In this document: in pieces, positions 27,229 through 36,249 of the stretch
Numbering within the stretch: the stretch's first letter is position 1
Layout of the letters: every line of letters begins with the position of its first letter
Origin: Cytophagales bacterium
Lineage (GTDB): Bacteria > Bacteroidota > Bacteroidia > Cytophagales > Cyclobacteriaceae
Reading direction: 5' to 3'
DNA: 64,000 nt
Assembly (NCBI GenBank): GCA_017303795.1
Contig: JAFLBR010000007.1
Coordinates: forward strand, 1 to 64,000
Program-made: the position numbers and the translations under genes
Notes under the pieces: generated by a model
What the model was told of the DNA's origin: nothing
Seen by the model: the letters and a program-made list of their open reading frames with translations, nothing else
Databases searched by the model: none

Positions 27229-28454
27229 TTAACCAACTGCTTTAAGGCTATTTCAAACGAGGCTTGTGCAAGCCTCGTTTTTTTATTGTTGCCGGCATGT
27301 GTTTTCTGCAAAGCTTTTAGAATGGTATTCGAGATGTCTGAGAAAATAGCTTCATCAGTCATGCTTACTTCTTTTTCCATAAAGTAAGCAAACACGCGTG
27401 CCATACCACAGTTGGCAATAAAATCGGGAATAATGGAGATCTTTTCATCGGCATACAAACCAGTTGCACCAAAGAAAATTTCCGGATCGGCAAACGGAAC
27501 ATTCGCACCACATGAAAATACTTCTACACCCGAATTCATCATGCGGTCAACCTGATCTTTGGTTACCAATCGTGATGCTGCGGCCGGAACAAAAACTTCA
27601 AATTCCAGATCCCAGATTTTCTGATTCACCAGATCAAACGGAAGCAGTTCATCGGTTATCAATTTGTTGCCATCGCGATTCAACACTAACTCACAGATTT
27701 CTTCGTGAGTAAATCCTTTTTGATTAATCAACCCACCTTCGCGGGTAAGAATACCCACAATCTTAACCCCCATCTGCGAAAGATAAAAACCTGCAGCTGC
27801 GCCTACATTGCCCCAACCTTGTATAATGGCGCGCTTACCTTTCAACTCACCTCCCCACAATGAGTAATAATGTTTCACTGCTTCGGCTACACCATAACCG
27901 GTACACATGTCGGCCACCGTATATTTCTTAGTTAGTGATGGTGTATAAGTTTCGCTTTCAATCAACTTGATTACACCTTGCCGCAACTGGCCAATACGAT
28001 TTACTTTCTGAGGCTCGGTTGGTTTATAGTGTCCTGTAAATACACCTTCCTGCGGATGCCAGATGCCCACATCTTCGGTATGTGGAATTACTTCATGAAT
28101 TTCATCCACATTTAAATCGCCACCGGTGCCATAATAATATTTCAACAACGGCATTACCACTGCATACCAACGATGCAACACGCCTTCCTTTCGCGGATCG
28201 TTCGGATCGAAATTGATACCGGACTTTGCCCCACCAATTGGCGGCCCCGAAACGGTAAACTTTACTTCCATTGTTTTAGCCAGCGACTCCACTTCACGTT
28301 TATCCAAACCTACGCGCATGCGCGTACCGCCACCGGCAGCGCCTCCACGCAACGAATTAATCACTACCCAACCTTCAGCAGACGTTTCGGCATCTTTCCA
28401 TTCAAAAACAATTTCTGCAGGTTTGCTCTCAAACTTTTTCAGTAGTTCCATCAT
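27225..28454 (-). CDS. Glu/Leu/Phe/Val-type dehydrogenase
   Basis: A 409-residue NAD(P)-dependent amino-acid dehydrogenase. The catalytic Lys motif PIGGAKSGINFDPND, GGAAGGGTRMRVGL near the N-terminus, and a Rossmann domain IIQGWGNVGAAAGFYLSQMG. The family places it with glutamate dehydrogenases, but leucine-type activity cannot be excluded. The frame is open from 28475, but that TTG is inside the -7 box; ATG 28454 (MMELLKKFE) is the start. Its last codons contain a perfect terminator that serves the opposite strand. Confidence 0.9.
   Translation of the reverse strand: MMELLKKFESKPAEIVFEWKDAETSAEGWVVINSLRGGAAGGGTRMRVGLDKREVESLAKTMEVKFTVSGPPIGGAKSGINFDPNDPRKEGVLHRWYAVVMPLLKYYYGTGGDLNVDEIHEVIPHTEDVGIWHPQEGVFTGHYKPTEPQKVNRIGQLRQGVIKLIESETYTPSLTKKYTVADMCTGYGVAEAVKHYYSLWGGELKGKRAIIQGWGNVGAAAGFYLSQMGVKIVGILTREGGLINQKGFTHEEICELVLNRDGNKLITDELLPFDLVNQKIWDLEFEVFVPAAASRLVTKDQVDRMMNSGVEVFSCGANVPFADPEIFFGATGLYADEKISIIPDFIANCGMARVFAYFMEKEVSMTDEAIFSDISNTILKALQKTHAGNNKKTRLAQASFEIALKQLVN
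27255..27284 (+). terminator. Intrinsic terminator of nhaD, inside the opposing dehydrogenase CDS
   Basis: Perfect 12-base arms AAACGAGGCTTG (27255-27266) and CAAGCCTCGTTT (27269-27280), 2-base loop, then a T-tract to 27284. It lies 27 bases after the nhaD stop. On the minus strand the same bases encode KKTRLAQASFE of the dehydrogenase and are not followed by T. Confidence 0.92.
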
Positions 28455-28472
28455 CTTGTAAAGTTTAGGTGT

Positions 28473-28480
28473 CAAAGATA
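28473..28480 (-). promoter_or_regulatory. Promoter -7 box for the dehydrogenase (TATCTTTG)
   Basis: The minus strand reads TATCTTTGACACC, nineteen bases before the ATG at 28454. Divergent from the coaX promoter at 28511. Confidence 0.65.
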
Positions 28481-28510
28481 TTTAAAATCGATTGGGAGAA
28501 GGGCTTTCTG

Positions 28511-28518
28511 TATTTTTG
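28511..28518 (+). promoter_or_regulatory. Promoter -7 box for coaX (TATTTTTG)
   Basis: TATTTTTG fits TANNTTTG, with a TTG 16 bases upstream (28492-28494). The leader to ATG 28535 is about 10 bases. Confidence 0.6.
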
Positions 28519-28534
28519 AAGTTTACAAACACAA

Positions 28535-29254
28535 ATGAATCTGGTAATTGACAGTGGCAACACCCGCATAAAAGCTGCGCTTTTTAACAACACCACGCTG
28601 GTGTTGAAGGAGAGTTTTGCCCATGTGGCGGATCTGAATGTGTTTTTAAAAAGTGTTGAGTTTACGCATGTGCTGGTTAGTTCCGTGAGTACAAATCCGC
28701 AAGAAATTTTAACACTTATCAACAACGCTGGTAAGAAACTCATTCTGAATTATCAATTGCCGTTACCTATCAAAATCAACTATGCCACACCCCACACCCT
28801 GGGTATGGATCGCATTGCTTCGGCCTGTGGTGCATTTGAAGTTTTTCCCAATCAAAATTGTTTGGTGATTGATGCGGGCACTTGCATCAACACTGAGTTT
28901 ATTGATAATTCAGGCACTTATCAAGGTGGCTCCATTGCACCGGGTATAACCATGCGGTTTAAGGCTATGCATACGTTCACTCAATCATTACCGTTATTGA
29001 CAGCATCTGCGCAAGCACCGTTAACCGGAAACAGCACCGAAGCCTGTATGCAAAGCGGAGTATTGAATGGTGCGCTTGCCGAAGTGAATGGAATGATTGA
29101 ACAATACCAGCAACAATATGAAAACCTGAAGGTTATTTTATGCGGGGGCGATTATCCCCTTTTTGAAAACAAGCTTAAACACGCCATATTTGTGGCCCCC
29201 GATCTCGTTTTGACCGGTTTGAACAGGATTTTACGCTATCATGCAGAATTTTAG
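28535..29254 (+). CDS. coaX: Type III pantothenate kinase
   Basis: A 239-residue first enzyme of CoA synthesis. Type III motifs are DSGNTRIKAAL (5-15), GMDRIASACGAFE with the conserved Asp, and VIDAGTCINTEFID. It overlaps the following outer-membrane gene by 14 bases, so it heads an operon running through the TPR protein and probably lptC. Confidence 0.94.
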   Translation: MNLVIDSGNTRIKAALFNNTTLVLKESFAHVADLNVFLKSVEFTHVLVSSVSTNPQEILTLINNAGKKLILNYQLPLPIKINYATPHTLGMDRIASACGAFEVFPNQNCLVIDAGTCINTEFIDNSGTYQGGSIAPGITMRFKAMHTFTQSLPLLTASAQAPLTGNSTEACMQSGVLNGALAEVNGMIEQYQQQYENLKVILCGGDYPLFENKLKHAIFVAPDLVLTGLNRILRYHAEF

Positions 29255-30533
29255 AAGGATTTTAACACTTACATGCGGGTTGTTTTTACTGGTTGCAGGG
29301 GCATTTGCACAAACCGCTAACAGTCCGTTCAGTTTTAGAGGTATTGGCGATTACTACGGTAATGCACTTGCGCACAATCAGGGCATGGCCGGGGTGGGCG
29401 TTAGCAACCCACAATACTTTTATCTCAATAACCAGAACCCGGCATTGCTGGTTTTTAATCGCTTTACTGTTTTTGAAGGCGGCTTTATAGGGCAACAAAA
29501 TACCATTAAAGGCAACGGCCCATCCGAAAAGAGTGGTAACGGTAATTTGAATTATTTAATGATGGGCTTCCCGGTTAAAAGAGGAAAATGGACTACCTCT
29601 ATAGGGCTCGCACCATTTTCGGGTGTTAACTATCGTACCAATTACAAGGATAGTATTAACCTTGATGGTGGCGGTACATTTGGGAGTGTTAATGTGGAAG
29701 AAAGCGGTAAGGGCGGTATTAATCAGGTATTCTGGGCTAATGGAGTAGCATTAAGCGAAAGTTTTTCTGTAGGTGTACGCGCTACTTATTTATTCAGCTC
29801 AATTATAAACCAATACACCAACACACTTCCGGCCACGGTAACACCAGTAGTTTATTCACCCACCATTTATGAGCGCACTTATATCAAAGATTTTAATTTT
29901 TCGCTGGGTGCATCATTTCATGAAGATTCGCTCTTCAACAAAAATTATAGATTTAATGTAGGTGCAGTTTATAATTTCAAATCAGAACTAAACACCGAAT
30001 ACTACACCCGCATCGAAAGAAGAAATTCCTTAGGTGGCGTAGCTGATTCAACAACGCTAACCAATAATGAACCTGGCACCATCATGCTACCACAATCGTT
30101 TACGGTGGGCTTATCGTTTGGCAAAGGTGAAAAATGGATGATTGGTGCTGATTATTCTTATCTGAAAAACAGTTTGTTTCGAGATTACTTCGGAAATTCA
30201 CAAAACGCTACAGATAGTTGGCGCATAGCACTTGGAGGCGAATTTACACCCGACCCGATGGCATTGAGTGGCTACTTGAAAAGAATGACGTACCGAACAG
30301 GTGTGAGTCTTGAGAAATATCCGTATTTTATTAACGGTAAACCCGTGGATGATTTTGGCATTAATTTTGGATTTACTATGCCGGTAAGCAGAATTTCGAG
30401 CCTCGACTTCGCTTTTAAAGTGGGCAGACGCGGAACCGTGCAAGACCACACCATTGAAGAGAACTATTTTAAGCTTTACTTTGGTGTTACGATTAACGAT
30501 CAGTTTTGGTTTATTAAAAGAAGGTTTGATTAA
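29241..30533 (+). CDS. Outer-membrane protein, putative beta-barrel
   Basis: A 430-residue exported protein. Signal peptide MQNFRRILTLTCGLFLLVAG..FAQ. The mature part starts SPFSFRGIGDYYGNALAHNQGMAGVGVS, read in pieces, and alternates aromatic-capped strands to the C-terminus. It resembles FadL/OMPP1-like barrels found after coaX in many Bacteroidota. The start ATG overlaps the coaX end by 14 bases. Transport substrate unknown. Confidence 0.75.
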   Translation: MQNFRRILTLTCGLFLLVAGAFAQTANSPFSFRGIGDYYGNALAHNQGMAGVGVSNPQYFYLNNQNPALLVFNRFTVFEGGFIGQQNTIKGNGPSEKSGNGNLNYLMMGFPVKRGKWTTSIGLAPFSGVNYRTNYKDSINLDGGGTFGSVNVEESGKGGINQVFWANGVALSESFSVGVRATYLFSSIINQYTNTLPATVTPVVYSPTIYERTYIKDFNFSLGASFHEDSLFNKNYRFNVGAVYNFKSELNTEYYTRIERRNSLGGVADSTTLTNNEPGTIMLPQSFTVGLSFGKGEKWMIGADYSYLKNSLFRDYFGNSQNATDSWRIALGGEFTPDPMALSGYLKRMTYRTGVSLEKYPYFINGKPVDDFGINFGFTMPVSRISSLDFAFKVGRRGTVQDHTIEENYFKLYFGVTINDQFWFIKRRFD

Positions 30534-30546
30534 AACGTACAAAAAA

Positions 30547-31890
30547 ATGAAAATGAACATGCGATCATCGGTAATGTTGTTGGCTCTTTCCCTTGGTGCA
30601 GTTGCAAGCTTTGGACAGTGTAAACTTACCTGGCCGGAGGACCCCGAAGTTCGGGCAAAGGCTGAAGAGAAAGTTGCCCTTTATGACGATGCTAAAACCC
30701 AGAAAAATTATCGTGCAGCAGTTGCTCCACTTCAGTGGATGCTAAACACTGCTCCAAAGTGGAGTACAAAATTATACATTGATGCTACCGACATCTACAA
30801 CAATCTGGCTACAGCCGAAAAAGATCCGGTTAAAAAACAAGTACTGGTTGATTCATTGATGTTGTTGTACGATATGCGCGTTACCAATTGTGGTGATGAG
30901 GTGAATGTATTGAATCGTAAAGTAATGTATGCGGCTGTGTTCAATTCGCAGAACAAAGCTAAAACTGCCGAAGTATTGGCTATGTACGATAAGGTCTATG
31001 AAATTAGTGGCAATAATGTGTTGGATAACAACTTGCTTAGCTACATGCAGGTTATTCAATTAAATGTGGCGTTGTTAAAAAATCTTACTGAAGATCAGAT
31101 TTTGCAACGCTACGATAAACTCTCGGCTATAATTGATGCTAAAATCAAAAAAGCCCAAACCGAAGGTAAGCAAGCCGATGTCGACAGACTGAAAAAAGTA
31201 AAAACCAGCGTAGATGATATTTTGCCTAAGTGTGGTGTAACCATTGACTGCGAATTTGTTCGCAAGCACTTTGCACCTAAGTTCCTGCAAAATCCTGCCG
31301 ATCTGCTAACTGCTAAAAAAATCTTCACCTTCATGACAACCGGTGGTTGTATTGAAGACCCACTGTGGCTACAAGCTGCTGAAGCTATTCATAAAGAAAG
31401 TCCGGATTATGGATTGGCCATTAACATGGCGCGTGTTTATGCTAAGAAAGGAGAACTAGCTAAAGCCGAGGTGTTTGCTATTGAAGCTGCTGACTTAGCT
31501 CCTTCTGCAGAGAACAAAGAAACTGCAAACATTCTGGTGGGTGATTTATTAGTACAAAAAGGAAGCAAAGCTGCCGCGCGCGAAGCCTATCGCAAAGCGG
31601 TTGCCGCTAACCCAGCCAGCAAAGAAGGTTATGAAAAAATTGGAGACTTGTACATGAACTCGTTCAAGGATTGCCAGAAAAGTGTAAGCATGGCCGAAGA
31701 CCGTTTGATTTACATAGCCTCGTACGACATGTATGCCCGCTCTGGCAATCAGCAAAAAATGGCTGCTGTCCGCGCTCAGTTTCCTTCCGTAACTGAATGC
31801 TTCGAGCAAGGCTGGAAAGAAGGCGAAAGCAAAAGCATTTCATGCTGGGTAGGCGAAACTGTAGTTTTGAAAAACTTACGTAAAGACTAA
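30547..31890 (+). CDS. Exported tetratricopeptide-repeat protein
   Basis: A 447-residue protein. Signal peptide about 1-24 (VMLLALSLGAVASFGQ), then helical repeats; clear TPR-like units occur at about 295-400 (AINMARVYAKKGELAKAEVF, LLVQKGSKAAAREAYRKAVA). The C-terminus has several Cys. The frame is open from 30454 inside the previous gene, but ATG 30547 begins the signal peptide, 13 bases after the previous stop. Probably a periplasmic scaffold. Confidence 0.8.
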   Translation: MKMNMRSSVMLLALSLGAVASFGQCKLTWPEDPEVRAKAEEKVALYDDAKTQKNYRAAVAPLQWMLNTAPKWSTKLYIDATDIYNNLATAEKDPVKKQVLVDSLMLLYDMRVTNCGDEVNVLNRKVMYAAVFNSQNKAKTAEVLAMYDKVYEISGNNVLDNNLLSYMQVIQLNVALLKNLTEDQILQRYDKLSAIIDAKIKKAQTEGKQADVDRLKKVKTSVDDILPKCGVTIDCEFVRKHFAPKFLQNPADLLTAKKIFTFMTTGGCIEDPLWLQAAEAIHKESPDYGLAINMARVYAKKGELAKAEVFAIEAADLAPSAENKETANILVGDLLVQKGSKAAAREAYRKAVAANPASKEGYEKIGDLYMNSFKDCQKSVSMAEDRLIYIASYDMYARSGNQQKMAAVRAQFPSVTECFEQGWKEGESKSISCWVGETVVLKNLRKD

Positions 31891-31908
31891 TAAAAAAGTA
31901 ATTTATAG

Positions 31909-31937
31909 AGAAGGCTGGTCGGTAAGGTCAGCCTTCT
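31909..31937 (+). terminator. Hairpin, weak terminator or attenuator
   Basis: Nine-base arms AGAAGGCTG/CAGCCTTCT with an 11-base loop, but only a short T-poor tail. It lies 13 bases before lptC, so readthrough into lptC is likely. Confidence 0.5.
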
Positions 31938-31950
31938 TCATTTAAGCACT

Positions 31951-32475
31951 ATGCGATATCTCGGCATTTTATTTTTGGTCGGCCTATTGATGCTATCCGC
32001 ATGCAGCACATCTGAAACTACTGTGCCTGTGGAGTATGAAGGTCCGCTAAGCGAGGCCGAAAATGTAAAGATGCAGTATGCGGAAAAAGACCGCGTAAAA
32101 GTAATCCTCACCGCAGCCAAAATTCTGGAGTTTGCCAATGGCGATGAAGAATTTCCGGAAGGCATTTTTATTGAGTTTTACGATGAGTTGGGAAACAAAA
32201 CCTCTACCCTGCGCGCTAACGATGCTTACTTTTTCAAACAAGAAAATAAATGGCGTGGCCGCGGAAATGTAGAAGTAATCAATACCCAAAAGCAAGAGCA
32301 GCTGAACACCGAAGAACTTTTCTGGACTCCAACCGATAAAAAAATCTTTACCGAAAAGTTTGTGACCATTAAACTTCAAAGCGAAGTGCTATATGGAACC
32401 GGTTTCGAAGCCAAAGAAGATTTATCAGACTACCGAATAAAAGACCCATCGGGTGATTTTACCGTAGATGAATGA
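31951..32475 (+). CDS. lptC: LptC-like LPS export periplasmic protein (lipoprotein)
   Basis: A 174-residue protein with lipobox LSAC (Cys18). The beta-jellyroll pattern VKVILTAAKILEFANGDEEFPEGIFIEFYDELG..STLRANDAYFF..W.GRGNVEV matches LptC, which passes LPS from LptBFG to LptA. E. coli LptC has a membrane helix rather than a lipid anchor; lipid anchoring is common in Bacteroidota. Confidence 0.85.
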   Translation: MRYLGILFLVGLLMLSACSTSETTVPVEYEGPLSEAENVKMQYAEKDRVKVILTAAKILEFANGDEEFPEGIFIEFYDELGNKTSTLRANDAYFFKQENKWRGRGNVEVINTQKQEQLNTEELFWTPTDKKIFTEKFVTIKLQSEVLYGTGFEAKEDLSDYRIKDPSGDFTVDE

Positions 32476-32506
32476 TCGGTTTAAATTTGCACACTCAACA
32501 GAATTC

Positions 32507-32665
32507 ATGAAACTACTCGACATCATTCTCCTCTCGCTGGCTGCTTTTTTTGTGATTATAGGCATTTACGAAACCATGGCAGTAGGTATTGGGCAGGCCT
32601 ACACCTGGGTAATGATTTCGGCCATTCTTTTTATGATTTACACCTACCGCAAAAAAGCGCGCTGA
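32507..32665 (+). CDS. Small two-helix membrane protein
   Basis: A 52-residue protein from ATG 32507 (MKLLDIILLSLAAFFVIIG) with two hydrophobic helices and a basic end YRKKAR. The frame is also open from ATG 32468 inside lptC. A TAAATTTG at 32482-32489 could be an internal -7 box just upstream. No function recognised. Confidence 0.65.
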   Translation: MKLLDIILLSLAAFFVIIGIYETMAVGIGQAYTWVMISAILFMIYTYRKKAR

Positions 32666-32724
32666 GTCCGGCTTTTTGTCCTCACAATTAATTGATAATC
32701 AAGGCCTATATTATTATTTGCGCC

Positions 32725-32755
32725 TTTGGCGAATTGAGATAACAGGTTAAATTTG
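32725..32755 (+). promoter_or_regulatory. Vegetative promoter for the PpiD-like foldase
   Basis: TTTG (32725-32728), 19-base spacer, TAAATTTG (32748-32755): full consensus match. The leader to ATG 32818 is about 58 bases. Confidence 0.8.
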
Positions 32756-32817
32756 CGGTTCTTTAAACAAATGCGCTGGCCCGGCCGGCTTACTCGTAAA
32801 CTTTATAAATTTTAGTT

Positions 32818-34950
32818 ATGGCATTGATTGGAACGTTGAGGAATAAGATGACCAAGTGGGTGGTGGGGTTTGTGGCCGTGGCCATCTCGGCCTTCGTATT
32901 GAACGATTTATTTGGTAATGGCCCAACGGCAGTTTTCGGAAACGAAAATAACGTGGGCGAAATCGGGGGTTCCGATATTTCTCTGAAAGAATATCAGGAC
33001 GCAATTCAGGAGCGCGAGAATAATTACATCATGAACTTTGGCCGTCAGCCGGGCGATCGCGAAAGACCGCTATTGCAGCAGCAAGCGTGGGAATACCTGA
33101 TCGCACAAAAAGCAATCAAGCCCGAATTTGAGCGTGTGGGCGTTCGGGTTACTGCCGATGAAATCTGGGACATGATTCAAGGTAAAAACATTGATGAAGG
33201 CGTTAAGAATTCATTCCTGGATTCAGCTGGTAACTTCGATCGTGCCCGGTTAATGCAATTTATAGAAGAATCAGAAGCTGTTCCAACCGACCCAAACTTA
33301 TATGCCATGTGGCAGCAAGGCAACTACCGTTGGAACACTTTCAAAAGAGATATGGAGTTAGGTCGCGAGCGCATTAAATATGAAAACCTGCTCATCAAAT
33401 CTAATTATGTAACCAAAGCAGAAGCAGAACGCGACTACCATAAACAAAACGATGTAGCAGAAGCAAAATATCTTTACGTTCCATTTTTTGCTATCAGCGA
33501 TTCGGCCATTACCGTTACCGATAGTGATTTGCGCGCGTATTACGATCGCACCAAAGCCCGATACAAAGCGGAGCAAATGCGCAACCTAAACTATGTTGCT
33601 TTTTCCATCGAAGCATCTGCCGCAGACTCACTTCAAATTCGCGAGGATCTTAAAACACTTGCCGAAGGTTTTAAAACAGCTGTAGATGATTCACTCTACG
33701 CTTCTACCAATACCGAAGGCAACGAACCTTTCACTAAGTACACGCCTTCTACGCTACCAACTATGCTGGCTACTCAAAAAGAAAACCTTACTGCCGGAAT
33801 GGTGTTTGGTCCTTTTCTGGATGGCGGTTCATACAAAGTAGTTAAGATTGTTAAAGCTGGCCGCGATACCGTGGGCACAGCAAGAGCAAGTCATATTCTT
33901 ATCCGTTGGGATGATGAATCGGAAGCAGCTAAGAAAACTGCAAAAGAAAAAGCTCGTAAAATTCTGGCTGAGATTAAAGGTGGAGCAAGCTTCGCAGAAA
34001 AAGCTCGTGAACATGGAACTGATGGCTCAGCAAGCCAAGGCGGTGATCTGGGTTCGTTCTCATCGGGTGGAATGGTTAAGCCATTTGAAGATGCGGTATT
34101 TGGCGCGAAGAAAACTGGTGTTCTTGCCGATGTGGTAGAAACTCAGTTTGGGTATCACTTAATCGATGTAACCGAAGTAGTGGATTATACTTCTTACTCA
34201 GTAGCTACTATTGAATATGCTATCACAGCAAGCGAAGAAACCCAAAACGCAGCTTTCCTTAAAGCTCAAACTTTTGCAGCTGATCTTTCGGGTGTGAAAG
34301 AATTTGCTGATCGTGCTAAAGAACAAAACCTGGCCGTTAATCAGGCTAACAACATTCGCACTAACGACAGACGTTTGAATGATTTAGGCGATGCCCGTCA
34401 GGTTATTACCTGGTTATTCCGCGATGGTAAAGTGGGCAAAGTATCAGAAGTATATGAATTAACTTCGGATTACATTGTTGCTGTAATGACCAGCGAAACA
34501 AATGATGGCGTTCGCTCTTTCGAATCGGTAAAAGAAGAAATTACCCAAGCTGTTCGCAACGAGCTGAAGGGCAAAAAAATTATCGAAACCCTGAAAGCAA
34601 AAACCGGCACCCTCGAAGAACTGGCCAAGGAATTTGGTACCGATGCAACGGTGGGTTCATCCAGCGATTTGAAGTTTAACTCAAACACAATTCCAAGCAT
34701 TGGACTTGATCCGGTAGCGGTTGGTAAAATTTTCGCGTTAGAAAATGGTAAACGTTCTGAACCATTTGCTGGAGAAAACGGAGTAGTAGTAGCTGAACTT
34801 CAGAACAAAACCATTGCGCCTGCTATTGGTGATTACACCATGTTTAAAACGCAATTGCAGCAAAGTTTAGATGGCCGCTCAAGCCTGGGCATTGCCGAAG
34901 CTATTAAAGAATCAGCTGGCATTCAGGATAAGCGCTATAAGTTCTTTTAA
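32818..34950 (+). CDS. ppiD: PpiD/SurA-like peptidylprolyl isomerase
   Basis: A 710-residue envelope foldase. One N-terminal helix (about 12-31, KWVVGFVAVAISAFVL) anchors it. A SurA_N-like chaperone region follows, then a parvulin domain at about 355-460 (ASHILIRWDD, GGDLGSFSSGGMVKPFEDAVF, TQFGYHLIDV). A second, more diverged C-terminal region follows. It is the usual Bacteroidota PpiD architecture. Confidence 0.9.
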   Translation: MALIGTLRNKMTKWVVGFVAVAISAFVLNDLFGNGPTAVFGNENNVGEIGGSDISLKEYQDAIQERENNYIMNFGRQPGDRERPLLQQQAWEYLIAQKAIKPEFERVGVRVTADEIWDMIQGKNIDEGVKNSFLDSAGNFDRARLMQFIEESEAVPTDPNLYAMWQQGNYRWNTFKRDMELGRERIKYENLLIKSNYVTKAEAERDYHKQNDVAEAKYLYVPFFAISDSAITVTDSDLRAYYDRTKARYKAEQMRNLNYVAFSIEASAADSLQIREDLKTLAEGFKTAVDDSLYASTNTEGNEPFTKYTPSTLPTMLATQKENLTAGMVFGPFLDGGSYKVVKIVKAGRDTVGTARASHILIRWDDESEAAKKTAKEKARKILAEIKGGASFAEKAREHGTDGSASQGGDLGSFSSGGMVKPFEDAVFGAKKTGVLADVVETQFGYHLIDVTEVVDYTSYSVATIEYAITASEETQNAAFLKAQTFAADLSGVKEFADRAKEQNLAVNQANNIRTNDRRLNDLGDARQVITWLFRDGKVGKVSEVYELTSDYIVAVMTSETNDGVRSFESVKEEITQAVRNELKGKKIIETLKAKTGTLEELAKEFGTDATVGSSSDLKFNSNTIPSIGLDPVAVGKIFALENGKRSEPFAGENGVVVAELQNKTIAPAIGDYTMFKTQLQQSLDGRSSLGIAEAIKESAGIQDKRYKFF

Positions 34951-34969
34951 GCAATACATTAAAAAAATC

Positions 34970-35001
34970 AAACGCCCCGGATTAAAAAGTCGGGGCGTTT
35001 T
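34970..35001 (+). terminator. Intrinsic terminator
   Basis: AAACGCCCCG (34970-34979) pairs with CGGGGCGTTT (34991-35000) with an 11-base A-rich loop; a short T tail follows. It lies only six bases before the DUF493 start codon. Confidence 0.8.
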
Positions 35002-35006
35002 AGTTT

Positions 35007-35270
35007 ATGGATAAGGAGCGTTTAGATAAGTTTCAGGAACAATTAGACCAGCACCACGCCTGGCCATCGGTTTATACATTTAAGTTTATTGTGCCTGCAG
35101 GTCAGGAAACTTCCTTTAAAGAATTATTCGCCAATCACACTCCGCAGGAAAAGGTTTCTAAAAATGGTAACTACACCAGCTTTACCTATCAGATGATGAT
35201 GCCCTCCAGCCAGGCCGTTATTGATGTGTATGTGATGGCATCAACAATAGAAGGCCTGATTGCTTTGTAA
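35007..35270 (+). CDS. DUF493 (YbeD-like) protein
   Basis: An 87-residue protein with the DUF493 pattern: WPSVYTFKFIVPAG, then a long helix, and VIDVYVMASTIEGLIAL at the end. YbeD-like proteins have a ferredoxin-like regulatory fold with no settled function. The start ATG follows the terminator closely. Confidence 0.8.
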   Translation: MDKERLDKFQEQLDQHHAWPSVYTFKFIVPAGQETSFKELFANHTPQEKVSKNGNYTSFTYQMMMPSSQAVIDVYVMASTIEGLIAL

Positions 35271-35327
35271 GGCATCGTAATTTTACTGTGCCATCATTTC
35301 ACATTTTGTAACTACCTTTAATCAACT

Positions 35328-35558
35328 ATGTGGGTAGAAGAAAACAACCGACTTACAAGCACCTTCCGGTTTAAAGATTTTACCGAGGCGTTCGGCTTTA
35401 TGACAAAGGTGGCGTTGCTTGCTGAAAAAATGAATCATCATCCGTTTTGGACTAACGTGTACAACACCGTAACGATAGAACTCAGCACGCACGATGCCGG
35501 AAACGTGGTTACCGATAAAGATCGCGCGTTAGCGAAAGCCATAGACCAGTTAATTTAA
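35328..35558 (+). CDS. Pterin-4a-carbinolamine dehydratase
   Basis: A 76-residue protein with the family core [20 protein letters not shown] and [13 protein letters not shown] (the HHP..THD signature). It dehydrates 4a-hydroxytetrahydrobiopterin. It is shorter than the usual 95-105 residues: the N-terminal first strand and helix are trimmed. It is followed by rsmI 4 bases later, so it is cotranscribed with it. Confidence 0.85.
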   Translation: MWVEENNRLTSTFRFKDFTEAFGFMTKVALLAEKMNHHPFWTNVYNTVTIELSTHDAGNVVTDKDRALAKAIDQLI

Positions 35559-35562
35559 ACCT

Positions 35563-36249
35563 GTGGACGCGCGCAAATCAAACCTGTATCTGGTACCAAC
35601 ACCCATCGGCAATTTGGCCGATATTACGCTACGTGCACTGGAGGTTTTAAAAACGGTAGATGTAATTCTGGCTGAAGATACGCGCACTTCAGGTTTTTTG
35701 CTGAAGCACTACCAGATTTCAAAACCGCTACAAAGCTTTCATATTTTTAATGAACATAAAACGCTGGCCGGATTAATACAACGCATGCAACAAGGCGAAG
35801 CAATGGCGCTGATCAGCGATGCGGGCACACCAGGAATTTCTGATCCGGGTTTTTTATTAGTGCGCGAAGTTTTACGAGCTGGTTTACAGGTTGATTGTTT
35901 GCCTGGCCCAACCGCGTTAATTCCGGCTTTGATTAAATCTGGTTTTCCAACCGATAGATTTGTATTCGAAGGTTTTCTTCCGCATAAAAAAGGAAGACAA
36001 ACAGCAATGAAGAAATTAGCCGAAGAAGATCGCACCATTGTATTGTACGAGTCGCCACACCGATTGGTAAAATTACTGGAGCAAGTTATTGAGTTTATGG
36101 GTGCCGATAGGTTCGTTTCCGTTTCGCGGGAGCTTACCAAGTTACACGAAGAAACGTTTACCGGTGCTGCACATGAAGCACTGGCACATTTTCAAAAAAA
36201 GGAAGTGAAGGGCGAAATTGTTGTAGTGATAGATGGCAAAAAAGAATAG
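35563..36249 (+). CDS. rsmI: 16S rRNA (cytidine-1402-2'-O)-methyltransferase
   Basis: A 228-residue SAM-dependent methyltransferase of the tetrapyrrole-methylase fold. LYLVPTPIGNLADITLRALEVL at the start, AEDTRTSGFLLKHY, SDAGTPGISDPGFLLVREV and CLPGPTALIPALIKSGFPTDRF. GTG start, 4 bases after the preceding stop. Its end overlaps the next gene by 17 bases. Confidence 0.95.
   Translation: MDARKSNLYLVPTPIGNLADITLRALEVLKTVDVILAEDTRTSGFLLKHYQISKPLQSFHIFNEHKTLAGLIQRMQQGEAMALISDAGTPGISDPGFLLVREVLRAGLQVDCLPGPTALIPALIKSGFPTDRFVFEGFLPHKKGRQTAMKKLAEEDRTIVLYESPHRLVKLLEQVIEFMGADRFVSVSRELTKLHEETFTGAAHEALAHFQKKEVKGEIVVVIDGKKE

Noticed and set aside
31909-31937. Strong terminator before lptC
   Set aside because: Good stem but no proper T-tract and lptC has no promoter of its own in the 13-base gap; kept as a weak hairpin.
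35739-36140. Minus-strand open frame of 133 residues
   Set aside because: Shadow of rsmI; no start context and no family resemblance.
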